From JAKAGZ01 sp964412105 (lineage in GTDB: Bacteria; Bacteroidota; Ignavibacteria; Ignavibacteriales; Ignavibacteriaceae): a stretch of DNA of 9,403 bases. Under the pieces are notes generated by a model, which saw only the letters and a list, made by a program, of their open reading frames with translations, ran no database searches and was not told where the DNA came from. Positions 7,404 to 9,403 of this stretch are shown in pieces; within the stretch, counting starts at the first letter, position 1; each line of letters opens with the position of its first letter. The translations under genes and the position numbers were made by a program. The stretch spans positions 1 through 9,403 of the forward strand of contig CAYPNM010000079.1 of assembly GCA_964412105.1 (NCBI GenBank), written 5' to 3'.

Positions 7404-8192
7404 CTAAAAAATTACTTTTAATATGTTAATAAAAGAATTAACCCCGATCCCAAAGTCTGCTGCTCTGTATCGTAATACTGAAAATAAACCTATTATAAAC
7501 ATAACACCTATATGTACAATTACGCAATAAATTATTGATCTGGTTCGAAAAGCGAGAATGCCCAGCGCAATTCCTCCCAAAATTGCACTAAAAGTTTCCA
7601 TATATGGCTTCCCGTTATGAAGAATTACAAAAGGTATCATTTGTATAAGGACTGCATAATAGCCAAATTTTTCTTCCAAACCGAAAAGCATAAACCCACG
7701 CCAGATAAATTCCCACGCGAATAGAAATAAAATCAATCCGGCTTCATAAATGAAAAATAAATGCCAGGATTCTCTCGTCCTCTGGAAAAGTGGATATGTA
7801 TCCTGAAAGGAAGATGAAGATGAAACAAACCAGGCGATTACAAGCATTATTAATAAAAAGTAGAATGAAATTTTCAGACCAGCTTTATAATCTCCGACCT
7901 GCAGACCAAAATTCTTAGGCTTTTCCTTCAGAAAGATTACAATTATTAAAAGCGGAAGAATAAAAAACGTGGTGAAATCGCCAAGGAACCAATATATATA
8001 CTGATAAAGATCAACATTCTGGCTGTTGCTGAAATAATTGAAAAGATTTTCCGCAAAAAACCTTCTTGATGTAAAATACCAGGAAATGGTTTGCAATATT
8101 GCGACGGAGAGGAAAATGATTATAACTTTCCTGTCCAATTTTCGGATTATAGCAGTAAGATTTTTGAGTTCGTATTTCAAATTAAAATTCAT
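7404..8192 (-). CDS. CPBP-family (CAAX/Abi) intramembrane metalloprotease
   Basis: A 262-residue polytopic membrane protein with about six to seven hydrophobic segments (roughly 22-38, 66-88, 107-124, 145-160, 178-192, 203-215, 219-240). The CPBP motifs are visible: WEFIWRG (E161, R165) for motif 1, FVILH (F188, H192) for motif 2 and a His in the last helix (H227) for motif 3. Motif 1 is normally EExxxR; here the first Glu is Trp, a WExxxR form that I recall from other Bacteroidota members. The glutamate next to the Arg, both His residues and the Arg remain, so activity is plausible. Bacterial CPBP proteins cut membrane-embedded peptides; roles include bacteriocin immunity and regulation, and none can be assigned here. 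The ATG is followed by a basic soluble stretch (LKYELKNLTAIIRKLDRK). It is first in a likely two-gene unit with pdxJ, with no functional link evident. Confidence 0.82.
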   Translation of the reverse strand: MNFNLKYELKNLTAIIRKLDRKVIIIFLSVAILQTISWYFTSRRFFAENLFNYFSNSQNVDLYQYIYWFLGDFTTFFILPLLIIVIFLKEKPKNFGLQVGDYKAGLKISFYFLLIMLVIAWFVSSSSSFQDTYPLFQRTRESWHLFFIYEAGLILFLFAWEFIWRGFMLFGLEEKFGYYAVLIQMIPFVILHNGKPYMETFSAILGGIALGILAFRTRSIIYCVIVHIGVMFIIGLFSVLRYRAADFGIGVNSFINILKVIF

Positions 8193-8256
8193 AATAGTAA
8201 AATTAGCATTAATAATATTTGAAAGTATTCCGAGGGTATATTAGATCACTTTGAAG

Positions 8257-8286
8257 ATTATAGATTTCAAAAAATAAGCCGTTCAA
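8257..8286 (-). promoter_or_regulatory. sigma70-like promoter for the CPBP-pdxJ unit
   Basis: On the minus strand TTGAAC (8286-8281) is followed after 18 nt by a perfect TATAAT (8262-8257). Transcription would start near 8250, giving a leader of about 58 nt before the CPBP ATG at 8192. It is the best sigma70-style match in the window. Confidence 0.5.
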
Positions 8287-8341
8287 ACCTAACATTTACT
8301 TTATAATTTTTCGAATATTTTTATTGTTCTCATATTATAAA

Positions 8342-8364
8342 TTTCTTATGTTGACCATAAGAAA
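8342..8364. repeat. Perfect inverted repeat in the divergent intergenic region
   Basis: TTTCTTATG (8342-8350) and CATAAGAAA (8356-8364) are perfect 9-bp arms around the 5-nt spacer TTGAC. The repeat lies about 70 nt upstream of the TM2 start and 55 nt upstream of the CPBP promoter candidate, and the spacer itself begins a TTGACC hexamer. An operator for a dimeric regulator is the natural reading; a hairpin is the alternative, although no T-run follows. Confidence 0.5.
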
Positions 8365-8432
8365 AAAGGGGCAAATTTCACTTGCGCAATTATATTCGAA
8401 TTACTTTTTCATAACAATTCTCAGGGAGATAT

Positions 8433-8771
8433 ATGGATCAAAATAAAATTGATATGTTCATCGCCACAATGAATGAAAAATTTGAATTTAATACACATAT
8501 GATGATACGGGAACAGTTAGCAAAACTTGATGATAATAAATTTGCCTACCTGCAATCCCTAAATTACAAAAATCCTCAAACCCTGTTAATCGTCTCAATT
8601 TTTCTTGGTCACTTTGGAGTTGATCGTTTTATGCTCGGTGAGACCGGACTGGGTATAGCAAAACTGCTTACCTGCGGCGGTCTTGGCATATGGACAATCG
8701 TAGACTGGTTTCTAATAATGGGTAAGACTAAGGAATCAAACTATCAATTGTTTATGAGAAATGCGCGTTGA
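8433..8771 (+). CDS. TM2 domain-containing small membrane protein
   Basis: A 112-residue protein. Residues 1-47 are a soluble, partly helical segment (MDQNKIDMFIATMNEKFEF ... LAKLDDNKFAYLQSL) of the type that precedes TM2 in many Bacteroidota proteins. Residues 50-97 are the TM2 domain: a first membrane helix (LLIVSIFLGHFGV), the signature GVDRFMLGETGLGIAKLL with D64-R65-F66, and a second helix (GGLGIWTIVDWFLIMG). The function of bacterial TM2 proteins is not established. The start is well supported by AGGGAGAT just before the ATG. The gene ends TGA-TAA-TAA, three stops in a row in its own frame, while the next gene starts inside its last codons. The N-terminal segment has no Cys or catalytic motif. 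Confidence 0.88.
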   Translation: MDQNKIDMFIATMNEKFEFNTHMMIREQLAKLDDNKFAYLQSLNYKNPQTLLIVSIFLGHFGVDRFMLGETGLGIAKLLTCGGLGIWTIVDWFLIMGKTKESNYQLFMRNAR

Positions 8772-9153
8772 TAATAAATCCAAAAATATATTATTAGTTC
8801 TAGCTATTCTTGCGGGATATTTCCTGCTTTTCTTTTTCCCGCATTTTATAAGTAATAACAGTTTTTGTCTGTTTAAATATATCACTGGTATCCCTTGCCC
8901 TGCCTGCGGATCAACGAGGGCTACGATTTTGCTTTTTGATGGTCAGTTCTTAAAATCTATCCTGATGAATCCTTTTGGGATTATGACAAATATCTTAATA
9001 TTTGTTTCATTCTTCTGGTTAGTTAAAGATGTTTTTACCGGCAAAAACCAATACCTGGATTTTATGAAAAGTAATTGGCAGCTGAAGTATAAAATATTTT
9101 TAGTGGTAATTATTCTTTCAAACTGGATCTGGAATATAAAAAAAGGCATTTGA
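8761..9153 (+). CDS. DUF2752 membrane protein
   Basis: A 130-residue protein with three predicted membrane helices (about 8-29, 73-89, 111-127). The DUF2752 signature is complete: C36 near the end of helix 1, then GIPCPACGSTRA (43-54; C46, C49, G50, R53) and the downstream NPFG (70-73). The function of this family is unknown; the CPxCG pair could bind metal or form a disulfide, which is inference. The ATG lies inside the end of the TM2 gene (11-nt overlap, different frame) and has no ribosome binding site of its own beyond coding sequence, so translation is probably coupled. The pairing of TM2 and DUF2752 genes is, to my knowledge, recurrent in this group. No strong terminator follows. Confidence 0.88.
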   Translation: MRVDNKSKNILLVLAILAGYFLLFFFPHFISNNSFCLFKYITGIPCPACGSTRATILLFDGQFLKSILMNPFGIMTNILIFVSFFWLVKDVFTGKNQYLDFMKSNWQLKYKIFLVVIILSNWIWNIKKGI

Positions 9154-9360
9154 TTTAATAGGAGCTTTGATACTATCTCAGTTACTATCCTCAGGCTGTG
9201 ATTCCGCATAGAGAAAATTATTACCCCCCAAAATACAATGAGAAATGTAAGCCGGCCTTAAAGGCCATAACCTGGAATATTCTGAAACTTAAAACTGCGT
9301 CCCGCATAAAAGATGTTAATTTATGTGTTTTTCTATGATATGGCGTTTTTTCATATATGC

Positions 9361-9377
9361 TTCAGATACCATCTGAA
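9361..9377. repeat. Inverted repeat bordering the terminal direct repeats
   Basis: TTCAGAT (9361-9367) and ATCTGAA (9371-9377) are perfect 7-bp arms around ACC. The right arm is also the beginning of the first 11-bp direct-repeat copy. Confidence 0.55.
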
Positions 9378-9403
9378 AACGTTCTGAAAACGCTCTGAAA
9401 ACG
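9371..9403 (+). repeat. 11-bp tandem direct repeat, three copies, running off the window
   Basis: The unit NTCTGAAAACG occurs at 9371-9381, 9382-9392 and 9393-9403. Ten of eleven bases are identical in all copies and only the first base varies (A, T, C). The third copy ends exactly at the window edge, so the array may continue. The period of 11 is not a multiple of three, so it does not encode a peptide repeat. Confidence 0.85.

Larger units (their letters stand above)
9154..9403. other. Right-end non-coding stretch with inverted and direct repeats
   Basis: 250 nt with no convincing gene on either strand. It contains a near-palindrome GGCCTT-A-AAGGCC (9254-9266) and a lone TTCTGAAAC (9280-9288) that resembles the terminal repeat unit, and it ends in the repeats listed separately. 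The palindrome is the only candidate terminator structure for the TM2-DUF2752 pair, but no T-run follows it. Confidence 0.5.

Noticed and set aside
8281..8290. GTTCAAACCT, similar to the T-loop of a tRNA
   Set aside because: The flanking bases do not form a T-stem and no acceptor or anticodon arm is present.
8351..8396. TTGACC (8351) with TATATT (8391) as a promoter for the TM2 gene
   Set aside because: The spacing is 34 nt, far too long, and no acceptable -35 lies at the right distance from TATATT.
8943..9209. Minus-strand reading frame of 88 codons opposite the DUF2752 gene
   Set aside because: It is the complement of a clearly supported gene and shows no family pattern.
9167..9211. A 14-codon frame from TTG encoding a lipoprotein-signal-like peptide (LLSSGCDS) that stops at TAG
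   Set aside because: It is too short, starts with TTG, has no downstream continuation that I can follow in another frame, and the lipobox is poor; it may be a remnant but cannot be supported.
9254..9266. GGCCTT-A-AAGGCC as a terminator for the TM2-DUF2752 pair
   Set aside because: The centre is one base, so the hairpin must open to a shorter stem, and no T-run follows; left as a palindrome only.

Overview
This is an AT-rich bacterial window with eight genes and short intergenic gaps. It most likely comes from the Bacteroidota or a close relative such as the Ignavibacteria/Chlorobi side. The evidence is: (i) all three exported proteins have a signal peptide whose predicted cleavage is followed directly by Gln (A|Q, G|Q, A|Q), the Bacteroidetes 'Q-rule'; (ii) one promoter matches the Bacteroidetes form TTG-N20-TAnnTTTG; (iii) the families present (DUF1680/GH127, GHL10-like hydrolase, TM2 protein with a Bacteroidetes-type N-terminal extension, DUF2752) are common there. 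The taxon is an inference. No rRNA, tRNA, CRISPR array, transposase or phage gene is visible.

Positions 1-3100 (+ strand): the 3' part of a GHL10/YddW-like glycoside hydrolase whose 5' end lies outside the window; a small secreted beta-barrel-like protein with its own promoter and a clear intrinsic terminator; and an APC-superfamily amino acid/polyamine permease. Positions 3235-5586 (+): a large secreted GH127 (DUF1680) beta-L-arabinofuranosidase-type enzyme with its zinc/catalytic Glu-Cys and Cys-Cys motifs intact. It has no SusC/SusD or other polysaccharide-utilisation genes beside it in the window.

Positions 5779-8192 (- strand): a LolA-fold-like secreted protein with its own promoter. 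Upstream of it in the genome order is a two-gene unit of a CPBP (CAAX/Abi) intramembrane protease followed 9 nt later by pdxJ (DXP-dependent vitamin B6 synthesis). A sigma70-like promoter for that unit can be placed at 8257-8286.

Positions 8433-9153 (+): divergent from the CPBP gene, a pair of small membrane proteins (TM2 and DUF2752) that overlap by 11 nt. Positions 9154-9403 hold no convincing gene. They end in an inverted repeat running into an 11-bp direct repeat (three copies) that reaches the window edge and may continue.

Overall this looks like a mixed housekeeping/carbohydrate region. I do not see a convincing undescribed system. The items most worth checking are the terminal 11-bp repeat, the perfect inverted repeat in the divergent promoter region, and the TM2/DUF2752 pair next to a CPBP protease.
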